Below, in pieces: positions 30,895-46,292 of a DNA stretch of 64,000 nt; position 1 is the first letter of the stretch; each line of letters opens with the position of its first letter. This stretch comes from Rapana venosa (taxonomy: Eukaryota; Mollusca; Gastropoda; Neogastropoda; Muricidae): the NCBI GenBank assembly GCA_028751875.1, contig CM054167.1, positions 19,766,059 to 19,830,058 of the forward strand, read 5' to 3'. Position numbers and translations under genes: made by a program. The notes under the pieces were generated by a model, which did not search any database, had not been told where the DNA came from, and worked only from the letters and a program-made list of their open reading frames with translations.

Positions 30895-31173
30895 GGTAAA
30901 GGAGTCCCATAACTTATAAGGTCGTAGGGGAGCGAGGCGTCAGAGACCTCACTTCTCTTGGGCCAGCATACTGAGGGCGGCGCCCATCTCCTCTCCCTCG
31001 CTGCTTTACCTTCCCTGTCCCTAAAGAGGGCAGGTACCCATTGACAGCTGGGTGAACTGTACTGAAGCCAAGGCACGCAATCGGTCACCCATCCAACTGG
31101 TAACCACGCTCGACGCTGCTTAACTTGGCTGGGGGAAAGCGAGTGCTCCAACCACTGAGCTATCCCGTCCCCA
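30895..31173 (-). mobile_element. S4 SINE, full
   Basis: Same layout as 25876, with 5S-like cggtcacccatccaactggt at 31083. An S2-type tail fragment precedes it at 30777-30858. Confidence 0.8.
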
Positions 31174-31490
31174 CTTAGTAATACTGGGCGTTTAAATCCC
31201 TGGTTTAATGGATACAGTCATCTCTATTAAAAAACCCAATGTTTTGTTATTTTTCTTAGCTCATTAGGACTGGACAGATATGAGGTGAAAGATATTAACA
31301 TTTTGTTGATTTTTGTTTTGAATGTTTGTGTGTGTGTGTGCACGTGTGTGTTAATTTTTTGGGGTTATTTTTTTAATTTGTTTTTATAACTTGAAATTAC
31401 CAAAAATATAAAAGTCTTTGCAAGTTCTGATGTATATTAGATATGAATAAAATAATTGTGTTTATTTTTTATTTCTTTTATTCTTTTGTT

Positions 31491-31814
31491 GTATTTCGAG
31501 GATTATGGAATAAGCACTCATGTGCTTTCTTTTTACATCCAGTCTCCATGTGTATGCAGTTTCGTAAATTTTGTCATCCTTTCCCACTGGCACACAATGG
31601 CCTACTCTTCCAAAAAGCAGAACGGGTTTAAACATGTGCGCAAGATTTTCTTCGTGCATTCGCACACGGGGCCTTGGTTTATAGTCTCATCCGAAGGACT
31701 TTTGGGATGGAGTGGAGTCGGCACTGATGCTAACTCCAGAGGAAAAATCCTCTTGAATGAGAATCGAACCCAGGTCAGCAGAACACGAATAACCACCAGG
31801 CTATACCATCCCTG
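31491..31814 (-). mobile_element. S1 SINE, nearly full length
   Basis: Reverse copy from tttcgaggattatggaataa, through ggagtcggcactgatgctaa and B box aatcgaacccagg, to caccaggctataccatccc. Confidence 0.78.
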
Positions 31815-31909
31815 TGTGTGTGTTTATCTGTTGCGTGCATAATACATGATGAACTTTTTTTTTTAAAAAGCACGCGCACACACATATGTACTCATTTGCT
31901 TGAGTGTGC

Positions 31910-32150
31910 ATAGTCAAGTCAAGTCAAGTCAAATTTTTATTTCCAAATGGTACATTGAATAAGCACAACATTTGCTTTTTTCATCGAGCCATCTATCTTG
32001 GAACAAAAAATAACTTAATAAATGATATTTAACAACAACATTATTACAACCTTTAGAAATAAAATGTACGAATAAGAAAAAACCCAAAGAAACAATACAC
32101 TGAAAAACACACAAGCACACACCCATGTGCACACACTAAGGTGAACTTTT
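31910..32150 (-). mobile_element. LINE-like 3' end with (TTGAC)n tail
   Basis: (GTCAA)n followed by atttttatttccaaatggta; on the minus strand this is an A-rich end plus short tandem tail, as in non-LTR elements. Confidence 0.35.
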
Positions 32151-32394
32151 TTTAAAAATTAAGAATTAAAAAAAATGTCAAACAAATTATATACTTGCAT
32201 GGAAGCATGTGTGTGTGTGAACTAATACAGGCACACTTACACACTTTACACAAAGAAACGCCTGAAAACTCCCAGTTTTTATTTGTCCTCTGTTTTTTCA
32301 GGGTATGAAAGTCGAAGAAAAAATGTCACTTTACCCATGAATTAATACTGACACCTTTTATGTGAATCATTTACAATGGCCCCCACCCCCACCC

Positions 32395-32735
32395 CACCCC
32401 ACCCCATCCCTCCTGTGGGGATGCCGGGGATCTGTCAGTATAAATGCCATCCCCACCTTCTGGAATTCCCTCTTTTCTATCCCTCTCTTTGTTTCTGCCT
32501 TGTTCCTTTTCTTTCTGTGACCCCCCATCTTGTCTGTTCTCTGCCGTCTTGGTCCATTCTCCTGCTGTTTTTTCCCCCCAGAAAGATTTAAAAGATAACC
32601 ATTCTCTCTCACGCCAAAGCCACATGCGCTGGGCCTGACTTGTCAGGCGCTTAATGGCAGCACAGCGCACTTTCGCTCATACGACAGACAAAAAATAGTT
32701 GATGTCTGAGCGTTTGACAAAGAAGTGTAATTTAC
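32395..32735 (+). repeat. R2 dispersed repeat, full
   Basis: ggggatgccggggatctgtc to gttgatgtctgagcgtttga. Confidence 0.65.
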
Positions 32736-32739
32736 AATG

Positions 32740-33720
32740 CAGCCGTTATAAAATGTTATGAATCAATAGGAAAAAAAATTGGAAAAAATTCTGGTACTAT
32801 TCTCTCCCTCCTTCATCCACCCCATCCCCCCCTCCCCTGAAAAAAAAAAGTTTTTCTTTCCAGTTCTGAGTTTTTCCAATGTATCACAGCATGTATAACT
32901 CCACATCTGCTAAGCAATCAACTGAACTGTTACATGACTAACTACGTTTAACCCAGTGCACTGGTAAAGCCCTAACTCATTCTATACTGCCCATCCAGAA
33001 ACTTCATTACATACTCTCTATACTGGCTGATTTGTATTGGTTACAAGAAAAAAAAACCAAGACCCCCCCCCCCCCACCCCCAAGTAAACGCACAGCTTTC
33101 AAATTTTGTGTTGATATGCAGTATGGAACAGACTAACCAAAGGCAAAGTTTTAAGGTAATCACTATTGTTTTATGATGAAAATTTTTTTTGCCAAAACAA
33201 GCAAAAAGGGAATGCATGGAAGCATGTGTGCGTGTGCGAGAGAGAGAGAGAACTGATACAGCACACTTAAGTTTATACAAGGAAACATTTGAAAACTCCT
33301 CTTTTTTTTTGTTTTTTTGTTTTTTCAGGGTATGAACATAGAAGAAAAAGAATGCAAAAAAGTTTTTAAAAAATACAAAATCCACAACAATGAATGTAAC
33401 TAAAAATAAAACCACTTCTAAAGTATCAGAACCCGAGTGGGTAAATTATATAAATACTTAGTTGATAATGATTAAAGAATAAATTTCAATGTCAGATTCT
33501 CAAAATATAACCCCTCCCTTTACTTACACAAATGCACCATTTTGTGGCGTATGTTTGCAAGCAGGTCTCTGTTACACGCTCAGCTCTCCAAACTAAGACA
33601 TGGGCAGACAGTACAAAAGTATACATGTATGTACTCTAAGATGGTTGTAGAACCCAGCTGTACTACTTAGTTTCGCACACAACCATGACCCTTTGCAAAG
33701 GGAATTTTTAAATATCAGAT
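32740..33720. other. Spacer without genes
   Basis: AT-rich spacer with C runs (33063-33080) and homopolymers. Two distant near-copies of gcatggaagcatgtgtg (about 32198 and 33216) suggest an old duplication. Confidence 0.4.
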
Positions 33721-33724
33721 GCCT

Positions 33725-34055
33725 AATGGCGTACCTTCGTATTGAACATTTGTACGCAGGAGGTATGCTCTAGCAATAGTATAGAAAGCATTAAATGCAT
33801 ACGTGTGTAATGTTTCCACTACCCACGGAATGCTGACACAAAGTATGGGAATGTGCACACTGTGATTTTCCAACCATCTTAAAGTACGGCTGCGTGAAGG
33901 GGTGTTGGGAAATAGCTGATCTTCATATACAAACTGACCTGGAAGATTCAGAACGTAAAATTCCCTGGTGCTGCCGAAATTCAAACCAGTGACTCTTGAC
34001 TTCAGGACCGCAAAGATCACGTTGTTTTATCCACTTGGCTGTGACACCCACCAGC
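33725..34055 (-). mobile_element. Diverged S2-like SINE in the NFKBIL1 3' flank
   Basis: Reverse head aaattcaaaccagtgactct and tatccacttggctgtgac, body gacctggaagattcagaacg and cggaatgctgacacaaagta. Confidence 0.45.
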
Positions 34056-34057
34056 GG

Positions 34058-34063
34058 TTTATT
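34058..34063 (-). promoter_or_regulatory. Candidate NFKBIL1 polyadenylation signal
   Basis: The minus strand reads AATAAA about 106 bases past the stop codon. Confidence 0.4.
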
Positions 34064-34168
34064 CTTCATGTTTGTGAGCGTGGGTTCCCTAACAATCCTA
34101 CGCATTTCATGAATCCTACACAAATGATGTTACGGTAGGCGATTCACAGCAGTCTGCGGAGCGAGGCG

Positions 34169-34716
34169 TTAGCTCGAGGGCAACGATTCCGCTTTCTTGT
34201 TGAGCGCTTGGGAGATTTCCTTTACTCTGTCCATCACCCTCTCAAAGCTCTTGGGCGCGATCTTGTCGATGAACTTCTGCAGGAATTTGTCGGGATGCCA
34301 CCTGACCCTCTGCTCGCGGGTGAACTTCTTCAAGGCAGAGACCGACCAGTCCGCCTTGTCCCCGAACAGAACCTCCATAACCTGATCCAAACTGCCTTTG
34401 CTAGGCCACGGGATGTCTCCGTAGCTCAACTGTCTCTCGCTCTTGTCTTCCAGGGCGGCTTGGAACCTCTCCTCGTACGTCCGTCGAAGCTTCTCCAGGT
34501 TCTGCTTGGCTTTGGCGTGGCGGATGGCTTCCTTGGTGTCGATGCCCGCACCAGTTTTGGGGGCCTTGGTTTGAGTGCCAGAGTGACATGTGTGCTTCCT
34601 CTTCTGGCTGTTGGAGGGGTTGTTGAAGGATTGCTGGTGACGTCGTCGATGCATCTCTCTCTCCATGTGCTCGGACCATTCGCCGAAGGTCTCCTTCTGC
34701 TGTTCTTGCTGGAAGT
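34169..34716 (-). CDS. NFKBIL1: NFKBIL1 exon 5 with J-like domain and stop
   Basis: 548 nt, entry phase 1. Encodes FQQEQQKETFGEWSEHMERE, a His/Lys/Asn-rich linker, KAKQNLEKLRRTYEERFQAA, then the J-like domain with RWHPDKFLQKF. The stop is at 34169-34171. Confidence 0.95.
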
Positions 34717-36339
34717 CTGGAACATTTGGAACGATAATAAATGTTTGCTGATGATGTATTCATTTTGTCTGTTAATTTTTAAAAAAATGTTGTCATTCAT
34801 TAAAAAAAAAAAAATCATATATCTGTTTATTTTTTTAATTTTTCGGGTTTTTTTTGTTTGTTTGTTCCTTGGCTAGAGCTCTGAAGTTCACCAAAGGTGA
34901 GATTTTTACATATGCAGTCATTCCCCCCCCCCCCCCCCCCCCCATATAGGTAGCTGCATTGCATCTTTGAGGATATTTTTTTTTTCCTTAGCTAGAGCTC
35001 AGAGGTTCACCAAAGGTGAGAGTTTCTGTATGTGTCTGTATGGCCACCATTAAGGCAGCCGCATTACGCCTTAAGGAATCATGTTTAGATCATGTATCAG
35101 TGTGCATACATTTTCAAAAACGTCATCCGTTCCTACCTCCATTCAAACAGCCTTCTCTTCTGAAAGGCGAGAACAGGTTTTCACGTATGCTCCGCATGCG
35201 TTTACACACTGAACCTCAGTTTATAGTCTCGCCTAAAGGATTTTTCAGGGAGTGGAGTCGATACTGATGTTGTCTCCAAGGTAAAAAAAAATCTCTTCAA
35301 AGGGGTGGCTTGAACCCAGGGTGTCAGACTGTGAGCACAACACTCTATAACCACTAGACTATCCTGCCCTCCCACAGATGAAATACGAAACCAGCGAAAC
35401 CTGGCATAAAAAAAAAAAATTTCTGCAGCATACAAATTTTTTTTATTTTAAATCCAGGCAATAAAGATAACTGATGAGACTATAAACCGAGGCCCCGGTG
35501 TTTGAACGCATGCAGAACATCTTGCGCACACGTTAAATCCTGTTCCGCTTTTCGGAAGAGTAGGCCATTGTGTGCCGGTGGAAACAGATGACAAAATTTT
35601 ACAAAACCGCATACACACGGGGACTGGATGTAAAAAAGCACATGAGTGCTTATTCCATTATCCTCGATATAAAAGAATAAAAAATAAAAAATTTTTTAAA
35701 AAAACAACTATTGAAGTGACCCAGCAGCAGTGCAGGGTCTTTCTGGATGGTGGCATCGTGCCAGCCAAGAATTGAGAAGCTTCTGCCTCTGAGGGTAAAG
35801 GGCCAACCTGGGTATGGCTGAGGCAGAGAGACAGTAGAGTTGGTTTTATACCCTGTTTTTATCTATCTATAGCTGTACAGTTTTAATCTGAGATTTCAAA
35901 TTTTTTTCGAGGGGACAGCCCCGGTATGGCCTCTGTGGTCGCCAGGGCTAGAAACAACAGGACTGGACTGGACTGGATTGGATTGGATTGGAGAGACTGA
36001 ATGAGTGGTATGGGAGCAGCAGGATGAGAATGTCTACAGAGCAGAAGGCAGCAACCTCCCCCTCCCCCACCACCCCCCCTCAAACCCGTGTGTGCCTGGA
36101 AACAGATACAAAATTACGAATAAACCCCATGAACAGGGACGGATGAAACACACAACACATATGCACCACTTACACACGAATAAAAGAACATAAAATGAAT
36201 AAATAGCAAAATCCCCCCCCCTCCCACTCACAGAACATCTAGAATACACAGACACCACTAACACACACCACACGCACACGTACCACATGCACTAGACATC
36301 CCCCACCTCCTCCCCAACCCCACATCACACCACACTACT

Positions 36340-36376
<37 letters not shown>

Positions 36377-36415
36377 ACACACCCTACCTCCCCCCCTACA
36401 CACACAAACCAACAC

Positions 36416-36460
<45 letters not shown>

Positions 36461-37619
36461 ACCCCCCCCCCCCCCCCCCCCACCCACACACACAACACAC
36501 ACTTCCTCATACTACACAATAGCAAAGTGAAGATAAACTGAACTCACCATTATAGAAGTTGTAGCGTCCGAAAAAATCAGCACTCTCATTCTCAAATTCT
36601 CTGGCCAGCCTGTCACTCCAGTCCTCTCGAGGGGAGATATCTGGTGTCTCGTCATCTGACAACTGGAAGCAAGGGTATCCATGACATAAATAAACTGGGA
36701 TTTAAATTAACTAAGGATACACATGACAAAAATAAATCATGATTTAGGATACACGTTGACAAAAATAAATTATGATAAACTAAGGTTACACATGACAAAA
36801 ATAAATTGATTTAGGATAAACGTTGACAAAAATAAATCATGATTTCGGATACACGTGACAAAAGTAAATTATGATAAACTAAGGTTACACATGACAAAAA
36901 TAAATTATGATTTAGGATACATGTGACAAATATAAATCATGATTTAGGATACACATGACAAAAATAAATCATGATTTAAGATACACACAACAAAAATAAA
37001 TTAGGATTAATTAACATGGGACACACATGACAAAAATAAATTATGATAAACTAAGGTTACACATGACAAAAATAAATTATGAGTTAGGATACACGTTGAC
37101 AAAAATAAATTATGATAAACTAATGTTACACATGACAAAAATAAATTTTGAGTTAGGATACACATGGCAAAAATTATGATTTAGGATACACATGACAAAA
37201 ATAAATCAGGATTAATTAACATGGGATACACATGACAAAAATTATAATAAACTAAGGTTACATATGACAAAAATGAATTATGATTTTAGGATACACATGA
37301 AAAAAATAAATTATGATTTAGGTTACACATGACAAAAATAAATTATGTTTTAGGATACACATAACAATAAATTATGATTAATTAACTAAGGATACACACG
37401 ACAAAAATAAATTATGATTTAGGATACACATGACAACAATAAATTATGATTAATTAACTAAGGATACACATGACAAAAATAAATTATGATTTTAGGATAC
37501 ACATGACAAAAACAAATTATGATTTAGGATACACATGACAAAAATAAATTAGGATTAATTAACTATGGATACACACAATGAAAATGAATTATGATTAACT
37601 AAGAATACTCATGATAAAA

Positions 37620-37702
<83 letters not shown>

Positions 37703-39435
37703 GAGACAGACAGGCAGACACACACTCACATGTATACACAAGCATGTATTCACATACGTTTTATATTATCTAACGTCTCTTCTACTGACAAAGTGTTCAA
37801 TGGAAAGAAGGGAAAAGTAGAAAAACAGAGGTAAGAGAAGGAGGAGAAGGAAGACGAGCAGAGAAGGAATATAAAAAGATAACAATGAACATCCCCCCCC
37901 TGAACTCTCTGTGTGTGTGTGTTCGATTTTACATCTGTAATAATTATTAGATGAAGGAGGTGGGGGTGCATGATAACATGAGGGCTTTAACTTGAGAAAA
38001 AGAGACACATGTTCGTATTTATGTGCATTCAAGTTTAAACCATAATTTGTGTGTGCCTGCCTGTGTGCGTGTGTATTTGTGTGGCTGTGCATGCATGTGT
38101 GTGTTTGTGCATGCATATATATGAGTGAGTGTGCATGCGCACATGCATGTATGTATTCATGTATGTTTGAGTGCACAAATGCGAATGTATACACACACAC
38201 ACACACAATATATATATATATAAGCAAAATTAAAAAAAAAAAAAAATGAAGCAGGAAGGTGGCAGGACATTCATCTGTCTACCAAGTAAACCGTCAAGTT
38301 CTGGGTTCGATTCCCACCAGCCTTGCATTTTCTTGCCAGTTTGGTGGGGAAAAAAATCAAACTGAATGTCAAAGTTCTTTGGACGAGACTGTAAACCAAG
38401 GCCCCCTAGTGCAAAATGAAAGCAGACCATCTTACTTGCATACACATTGAAAACCTATTCCATCTCTTAGAAGAGCAGGTCATTTCAAGCTGGTAGGAAT
38501 GCATGACAAGATTTTTAAAAAAACACATGTACAAACACACACACGCGCACACATACACATACACAGGCAAGCACACACACACAAATTATGGTTTAAACTT
38601 TAATGCACATAAACACCAACATGCATCTCTTTTTCTTAAAGCCCTCATGTCATGGTTTAGACAGCCTCCCTAAAGTGGGAATGCAGTTATCTAAATGGTG
38701 GGGAGAAGAAAAAAAAAAGGTCGCATACCCCAAAATTTCAGCACTGGTGAACCTCAAATATCTAAATAAAGAACAACACCCCCCTTCACCCCCAGCCCCC
38801 CCCCCCCCCCCCCCCAAAAAAAAACAAAACACACACAAAAAGGATTAAAATTTAAAAAACACACACAAAAACCCAGACTCAGACTGATGACCAAAACATA
38901 AACACTCTGATTTGTAATTGCAAGATATAGCGCTCTATAAATTCCATATATTATTATTATTATTATTAAACACAGCAAAGCCTCACCTCAATGTCGCTGT
39001 CGGAATCTGAGGGGGGCGGGTTGTCTCCCAGTATGTGGCAGTTCAACTCGGCCAACTTGTCGTAGAGGCCATTGCTGTAACTCCAGCGGAACAGACCGGG
39101 TGCTGGATAGTCTTTCAGCAACGGGATCACTATGTTTCTGTACACTGGAATCACACACGCAATAATATCCCTTGTTACATGCAACTGTAACAATCTCATT
39201 TGAAATTTGGAAAAAAAAAAAAGAAAAAAAAGAAAAGAAAAACAGATGGATGTTATATGGCCGAGTGGTTAAGACCGTTTGACTTCAATCCCACAGGTCC
39301 ATGAAGTCGTGGGTTTGGGTTTGAATCTCGGCATTGGCGCCTGGTGGATTAAGGTGTGGGGATTTTTTGGTTATAATTTAAATCTCCCATCTCAACTTCC
39401 AGTGCAAACCAGCCAGTGCCTTAATTCCATTTGTA

Positions 39436-39520
<85 letters not shown>

Positions 39521-40660
39521 AGATGATCAATCATGCACATTAAGGTTTGACACGGGTGTAAAAGGGGCCAAAATCATGGGGTTTTTTTAGAATAAAAAAA
39601 TTGCTAGATGCAAATATGGAGATTTCCCTGGTAAAATTTAAAGAATTTAGGTTGTAAAACATGTCTGAAGAAACAGGTTTCTTGTACCTCTTATAGATAA
39701 AAACATTTAGTAGTTTGAAATATTTAGTTTTGGCAGCCATTTTGGATTGTTTCCATGGCAACAGTGCATAAAAATGAGTAATTTATAGATTTTTAGCCTT
39801 TACAAGTGATGCCCTTTCAAAGTATGGTACAACTTTTAACATGAGCTTGTAAACAAAACTTCTCAGTTTCGACCCCCATGTCCCGCCTTAAAGATATTGT
39901 AACTCATGTCAGCGTTTGGTGGATTACGGAACCCAAAAACATACCCAGCATACAACGATAATAATAATATATGGAATTTTCAGAGCACTGAATCTTGTAA
40001 AGCAAACAAATTAAAGCGCTCGCGTTCGACCCATCCACACACATGCGACCAATTCACAAAAGATTAACAAGATTTTACATTTACAAACACACACACTCCC
40101 AAAATCAGAAATGTGGCTACCTTTATGATAGGCAAAAATTGATCGCATATAATGCAAAAATCTTAACACTGGTTGAACCTTGGAACTCTAGTTGAGGAAT
40201 AGAAGAAAAAAAACAACCATGATAATGAATCAGTTAAGTCAAGACTAAATTCTCACCAGTGCAGACTTCATCACACTAACTGGCTCAAGCTACTGGCTTT
40301 GTTTGTTAGATTCTGATGTAAGTGTTGTTCCAAGGCTGGCATTACAGTATGTTTGGGGTGGGGGATAGGGGCAGGGATAGCCTATTGGTTAGAGCGTTGT
40401 GCTCGTGATTACAAGCACAAGAGTCCTTTGGATGAGAAAATAAATCAAGGCTCCATGTATGAACGCACAAGTTAAAACCTGTTCTGCCTTTCTGAAGAGT
40501 AGGCTATTTGTGCCAGTGGGAATGGATGAAAAAATTTACAACAAAAAAAACCCCAACCCAAACACATGCACACAGGGACTGGATGTAAAAACAGCACTTT
40601 AGTGCTTATTCCGTTATCTTTGAAATAAAAATAATATATATTTATTATATATGTATGTAT

Positions 40661-40728
<68 letters not shown>

Positions 40729-41074
40729 GCGTGTGTGTACACACTAAATAAAATGCACACAATCACACACACTCACCCCCCCCCCCCCCCCCAACACACA
40801 CATAAATGTACATTCTTTCACACACACACACCTCTCTCTCTCTTATTCCCAATCACTCTCTCCCTCTCTCTCTTACTCCCAATCTCTCTCTCTCTCTCTC
40901 CCTCCCAATCTCTCTCTCTCCCTCTTTCTCTCATAACTATTGTCCCTTTCTCTAATGGCCCACAGATCAGTCTGTATCCTGTTGGCGTGAGTCAATGTCC
41001 TGTTGAATGATGGGGACATTCCTCACTTATCCCTGCTTAAGTTATATACTTGTTGTCTACAGCAGTGAGAGAGA

Positions 41075-41136
<62 letters not shown>

Positions 41137-42064
41137 AGGGGAGGGAGAGAGAGAGAGAGGGAGGGGGAGGGAGAGAAAGGGAGAGGGGGGGGGGGAGAGA
41201 GAGATTGATTGAATGATGATAATCTTTATTCTCAAGGGTTACAGATAAGTATTGACATACTTTGTTTTTCATCCAGCCCTTGCCCTGAGAAGGGACTATT
41301 CTTAATAATTAGGGCTAATAGTTTCCAGTAAATGTAAAATAAAGAGAGAGAGAGGGGGGGGGGGTAGAGCTAGAGAGAGAGAGAGAGAGAGAGAGGATAT
41401 TATGTGTGAAGGGGTGGGGTGGGGGGGTGTTTTGTGTGTGTATGCACGAAGGTGCATATATATATGTGTGTGTGCAAAGTTTGAGTTAGTTAAATGTGAT
41501 CCACGTTCTTGTTCTGGAATTTTTGTTTGTTTGGGTTTACAACCACAGTGACTTAAAAATGAAGCATTTTTTCCACTCCAAAAGTCATGGATTCATTAAA
41601 AAGAAAATGCCAAGACCACCACCACCACCCACCACCACCACCACCACCCACCACCACCAACAACACACCCCTGATTACATTTCTGATACATCATTAGGCA
41701 TGGAAAGTATTTCGCTTACAGAAAGAATGTACAGGGAGGGGCTACATATAACTATGTATACACATTGTCTTTCTGAAATAGACCATGCAGGGGCAAAGGT
41801 GGTAGGCTAATTGAAACTTAAATCTTGAGAGAGAGAGAGAGATTTGTAATTCAGATTCTACCCAAGTTAGACTCTTGTGTCATGAAACCATAGTCATTAG
41901 CGAGAGTGAGAATTTTACTGAGGGAAGAGAATAAGCACAATGGTGGTGTTGTTTTATTTTCTCATGCAGCCCTCAGTCAAATATAACTAAAAATACCCAA
42001 TCATTCAATTTAATAATCAACCAATGAAATGTCTACAGAACTAGGGAAAGAGAGCGAGAGCGAG

Positions 42065-42117
<53 letters not shown>

Positions 42118-42222
42118 CAACTGATTTAATAATAATAATAATATATATACAATAGATATGTGTGTGTGTGTGTGTGTGGCGAGAACGTTGACTCATGGCC
42201 AATGGGGCATAGAGCAAGCTAT

Positions 42223-42255
<33 letters not shown>

Positions 42256-43370
42256 CACACACACACACACGCACACACACATGAATATATATATATATGT
42301 GAGAAAATTAGCATGAATAGTTTCAGTTTCGTCACAGTTGGAAAATTTTGTCAATATCACCACCTTTGTTTTGTGTTTGTATATGTACTGTTGTTGTGTT
42401 GTGTTGTTGTTGTGGTGGTGGTGTGTGAGTGAGTGAGTGAGTGAGTGAGTGAGTGAGCGAGCGAGTGTGTGTGCGTGTGCGTGTGTGTGGGTGGATACAT
42501 GATCTCAAAATATAAGCATGTCTTTCATAAATGAACCAATAAAAAAAAGAGAGAGAGATTGATTGATAATCTTTATTCTCAAGGGTTACAGATGCTTTTT
42601 TGTTGTTGTTCATTTTGGGAGAGGGTGAGGGTGACACAATATATGTACAGGTCTGCCTGTGTGTATAATATAATATATACATATAACAAGTGAACATGCC
42701 AACGCATGTATATGTAGACACATAAGTGACAAAAAGATAGCATCTAGAGACAGAGACAAGAGGGAAAGAGTGTGATATTTGTGCCTAACTGCTGTCTGGG
42801 TAAAGGAAAGGAAGGTGGCAGGATGGTTAAGACCTTCACCTGCCAACAAGTTAACCGTGAGGTTCTGGGTTCGATTCCCAGCCTCGCCCTTCCTTCCCAG
42901 TTTGACCAAAAAAATCGAACTGAATGTCAAAGTCCTTCGGATGAGACTTATAAACCGAGGCCCCGTGTTCGAACGCATGCAGAACATCTTGCGCACACGT
43001 TAAATCCTGTTCCGCTTTTTGGAAGAGAAGGCCATCATGTGCCGGTGGAAACATGACAAAATTTACAAAACCGCATACACACGGGGACTGGATGTAAAAA
43101 AGCACATGAGTGCTTATTCCATTATCCTTGATATAAAAGAATAAATAAAAAAATATCAAAAAATGTGAACACGCACGTTTCTGGGTTTACACATTGTTTA
43201 TTCAGTATACACACATCATAAGCAGACAGCAACAACACAGCAGGGGAAAGGCATCAAGCTACAGTTTATTTTAAAAGTCCCACCCCATCCCATGTTTCTT
43301 TGGATAATTGTTTACATGCATGTATCATTGCATACACATGAATGCGTCTGTGCAGAAGAATGTGTGGAGA

Positions 43371-43428
<58 letters not shown>

Positions 43429-44420
43429 TTTGTTTGCATGTGTGCATGCGAGTGTGGTGCATCCGTGTGTGCATGCATTCAAGTGTGTGTGTGTGTGTGT
43501 GCATGCATATGAGCACACATGAATGCATTATGTGTGTGCACGTGCACATGTCTCTCTTTCAACCTTAAAGGGCACAAATGTCACTTTCTGTTGGGTGCCT
43601 TCACACAGTGGATTCTTTCCAAATGAAAGGGCTGATAGAGCTGCTAAAAGAGGTGCAAAGCATGGAAGGAAATCAGCAACATTGCACGTATCTTTATCAT
43701 TACAAGAGGGCTACCACTTATTAGAACAAACATCATGGAAAAAGGTCACAGAAACATATCACCTAAAAGAGAGATTTCTAAACAGATCTGTCATCAAAAC
43801 TGATAAAGCAAGAGTCGTGAGCCATTCTAAGGCTTGCTCAAATATCTCCACAGCACGAAGAGTGAATAGTTTGTTTTATCGAATACAACTTAATGCATTC
43901 GTAACCAAATTCAGTAGACACAGTAAATGTCTGTGTGGTGAGAATATTTCTAATACTCATATAATATTTGAATGTAAGAATACAAAATCTTTTTTACCCC
44001 AATTTTCTGAAAACTCCCTTAGAAGCATATTCAATAATTTGAATTTGGCATTTGATATTGCAAAAGGTCTCTGGCATAGTCCTATGAGACATTTGTTATA
44101 GTTTCATTAACGTTAATCACTTTATATGTTTTTGTTTCGGTTTTTAATTTATATATATATATTTTATTGTATCTTTTGCTTTGTATGGTTTCTTTTCGTG
44201 ATTAGACTACTTTTACCCCCTTGCTTTTTTCAGTAGGGCCTCCACCACCACCTCAATTCTCATACACCCCTTGTATATATGTTGTTGTTTTTTTCTCGTC
44301 TAAAATCACTGAGTGAACAGACGTAAAATCGAAGACAACAACAACAACAATGCATGCATGTGTGTTCAGGCACATATGCACCTGTGTGTATATGTGCGTG
44401 TGTGTGTGTGTGTGCATGCA

Positions 44421-44459
<39 letters not shown>

Positions 44460-45755
44460 CATGACTCATCAATTTCCTTTCTTTTTTTTCTTCTTTTCTT
44501 TGCCCCGGTCTTTCTTTTCACCCCTTACCCATCAATGGTTGAAACTGTTGTGAATCATTATTGTTTAAAGGGGACAGGAACCCCAAAATTATGAGGTTCT
44601 CTGAAAAAAGTGGTTTGTCCTGTTTTTGCTTTGTTTTGTTTTCTTTTGATTTTTGTTTTGTTTTGTTTCTTGGCTAGAGCTCCGAGGTTCACCAGCAGTG
44701 AGATTTTTGCCTGCTATTTATTTATTTATTCTTTTATATCAAGGATAATGGAATAAGCACTCTTGTGCTTTTTTACATCCAGTCCCCGTGTGTATGCGGT
44801 TTTGTAAATTCTGTCATCTGTTCCCACCGGCACACAATGGCCTACTCTTACGAAATGCGGAACAGGATTTAACGTGTGCGCAAGATGTTCTGCATGTGTT
44901 TGCACACGGGACCTCAGTTTATAGTCTCATCCGAAGGACTTTAGGGGAGAGTGGAGTCTGCACTGATGTTAACTCCAGGGGAAAATATCCCCTTGAACCG
45001 GAATTGAACCCATGTCGTCAGATTGTGAGCACAATGTTCTGACCACTAGGCTATCCTGTCCCCCCAAAATTAAGGTATTAAGCCTAGCTGCATTCTGATG
45101 TTGGGAAGGTTTTCTTTTTGTGCTGGTAGGAACGAATGACAAAATTAATCAATAAAAAACTCTTCACACACATGCCCACTGAAATTGAAAAGAAGTATAT
45201 ACTACACAAAACAATACGCAATACAACATTAAAAGTTTACACTCTGCAATATTTTTGCATGGTGCCTTTTGATATCAAGCCTAAAAGTTATCCATTATTT
45301 CTTCATATGGTTTGAGGGAATTGTTCAGACAGTGCTTTTCTGCTGGTTAGAAATAATTAAGTGAAAGAAACTGCTTAAACATTCAGTAAGCGGACATTTC
45401 AAAGCATGATTCTGTAATAAGCTGTTAAAAATCTTTTCGTTTTTCCTCACTGAAGGCTCAGAGTCAGGCAGCAACTATTGTTGTCTGTCATGAATGAAAA
45501 TGCATTGCACTGCCATTTAAGCACCTGACAAGTCAGGCGCATTCAGCGTGGGAGAGAGTTGTTATCTTTTAAGACTTTCCTGGGGGAAAAAAAGGGCAGG
45601 AGAATGGACCAAGAAAGCCGAAAATAGACAAGGAGATGACAGGAAGAAAAAGAAAAAAAAACAACAACAAAAACATGCAGAAGCAAAAGAGGGATAGAAA
45701 AGAGGAGAATTTCTAGAACACAGAATTTCAAGGAGGTGGAGGATTATATATAATT

Positions 45756-45820
<65 letters not shown>

Positions 45821-46182
45821 ATGCTGTCTATACTGACAGACCCTAGGCACCCCCAGGCAAAGGGAAAAAAGAAATGATTTGCGAGGCTGGTTTATTTCAG
45901 CTGACGGTCTCCTTTAATGCTGATAATGAATCATAATGAGTTGACTGAAGCACACTCCCAGTTCACACAGAAATCTTCTTCTGTGGGAGAGAAAAACTGA
46001 CAATGAAAAGCTGTGAGATGAGTGATGACCCATCTGATAAGTGATAACATTTCCCGTTGTCCTTGTGAGTATGTTGATGGCATGTCCCATGCGCAGTACA
46101 GTTGCATGTATTTATTTCGCTTGTAGAAGATACTGCACTGCTGATGCAAAAAAAAAAGTGTGTGTGTGTGTGGTGTGTGTTT

Positions 46183-46214
<32 letters not shown>

Positions 46215-46222
46215 TGTGTGTA

Positions 46223-46292
<70 letters not shown>

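Noticed and set aside
36680..37615. CRISPR-like array
   Set aside because: Head-to-tail degenerate units with no unique spacers, in a eukaryotic intron; it is a minisatellite.
37611..37820. Open frames of alternating Thr-His, Leu-Ser, Cys-Val or Arg-Glu
   Set aside because: Translations of CA, GA or TG microsatellites; no coding signal.
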